Source: DASRAA01 sp036512955 (lineage in GTDB: Bacteria; Acidobacteriota; Terriglobia; Terriglobales; Acidobacteriaceae). Taken from it: a stretch of 13,309 nt of DNA. Where the stretch lies: positions 1 to 13,309 of the forward strand of contig DATBZX010000198.1 of the NCBI GenBank assembly GCA_036512955.1, in the 5' to 3' direction. How positions within the stretch are numbered: the first letter of the stretch is position 1; each line of letters begins with the position of its first letter. A program made the position numbers and the translations under genes. The notes under the pieces were generated by a model. The model was not told the DNA's origin, did no database searches, and worked only from the letters and a program-made list of their open reading frames with translations. Below are positions 13,104 through 13,309 of this stretch, piece after piece.

Positions 13104-13131
13104 AGTTTCGAGTTTCTAGTTTCGAGTTACG
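13104..13131. repeat. Tandem heptamer repeat upstream of tyrS
   Basis: Four consecutive 7-base units read AGTTTCG, AGTTTCT, AGTTTCG and AGTTACG. They lie directly upstream of the tyrS -10 box and occupy the expected -35 region. Confidence 0.7.
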
Positions 13132-13134
13132 AAT

Positions 13135-13179
13135 CCCCGCCCTACGCTTCGCGCTCGCGAAGCGTCGAACGGGGCACCC
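13135..13179. repeat. Nested palindromic repeat, unit 1
   Basis: Outer arms CCCCG (13135-13139) and CGGGG (13170-13174) enclose a perfect 9-bp hairpin (ACGCTTCGC 13144-13152 with GCGAAGCGT 13157-13165). The unit ends GGGGCACCC. The same frame CCCCGCCCTA...GAACGGG...CACCC recurs at 13240-13295. Confidence 0.65.
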
Positions 13180-13239
13180 AGCAACCTCGGATTGGCACGG
13201 ATTACAAGGATCAGAAGTGGCAACGTGGACGGCATTAGA

Positions 13240-13295
13240 CCCCGCCCTACCGGCCACAAGCGGGCCGGTAGAACGGGCCACCCATCGGGGCACCC
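13240..13295. repeat. Nested palindromic repeat, unit 2
   Basis: CCCCGCCCTA, then the perfect 8-bp hairpin TACCGGCC (13248-13255) with GGCCGGTA (13263-13270), then GAACGGGCCACCC and CGGGGCACCC. The frame matches unit 1, but the hairpin sequence is entirely different while still self-complementary. Confidence 0.65.
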
Positions 13296-13309
13296 GACGC
13301 GACGTTTGG

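Noticed and set aside
13104..13309. CRISPR array
   Set aside because: The heptamers have no spacers and the two palindromic units have different central sequences; no cas genes are present.

Overview
The window looks like chromosomal DNA from a member of the Acidobacteriota (Koribacter/Terriglobia-like). The reasons are moderately high GC, MacB-type permeases without a partner ATPase, secreted DUF3857/transglutaminase-like proteins, and many short palindromic intergenic repeats. This assignment is inferred from gene content; no rRNA or other taxonomic marker is present. I see no phage, insertion sequence, integrase, tRNA, CRISPR array or defence genes.

Layout. (1) 1-134, minus: start of a secreted protein cut by the window edge. 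(2) 486-3015, plus: two tandem MacB/FtsX-type ABC permeases of nearly equal size with no ATP-binding subunit in view. (3) 3132-3659, plus: secreted cupin. It faces a small DUF1059 protein (3747-3923, minus) that has its own rho-independent terminator. (4) 4192-4881, plus: DUF2306-type membrane protein behind an extended -10 promoter. (5) 4882-5431: 550 bases without a gene, holding a palindromic repeat and a possible structured leader. (6) 5432-8745, plus: two adjacent secreted DUF3857/transglutaminase-like genes. The first is intact but has lost its catalytic Cys and His. The second keeps the His and Asp region but is broken by an internal deletion and frameshift. (7) 8805-9920, minus: secreted alpha/beta hydrolase of the HGGG (hormone-sensitive-lipase-like) type, with an unusual double dyad upstream. 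(8) 10053-11126, minus: secreted Asp-box beta-propeller (Ycf48-like) with a near-consensus sigma-70 promoter. (9) 11127-11442: a cluster of dispersed hairpin repeats. (10) 11443-11682, minus: small membrane-anchored hypothetical protein, next to a G-quadruplex motif. (11) 11825-13087, minus: tyrosyl-tRNA synthetase, probably leaderless. (12) 13088-13309: heptamer tandem repeats and two nested palindromic repeats.

How the genes work together. Most products are envelope or exported proteins: two permeases, five proteins with signal peptides, and two membrane proteins. They do not form one recognisable pathway. The clear operon-like pairs are the two permeases (13-base gap) and the two DUF3857 genes (50-base overlap). 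tyrS is the only evident core housekeeping gene. I did not find a convincing new multi-gene system. The most interesting signals are the broken transglutaminase pair, the double dyad upstream of the hydrolase, the structured region upstream of the DUF3857 genes, and the repeat families.
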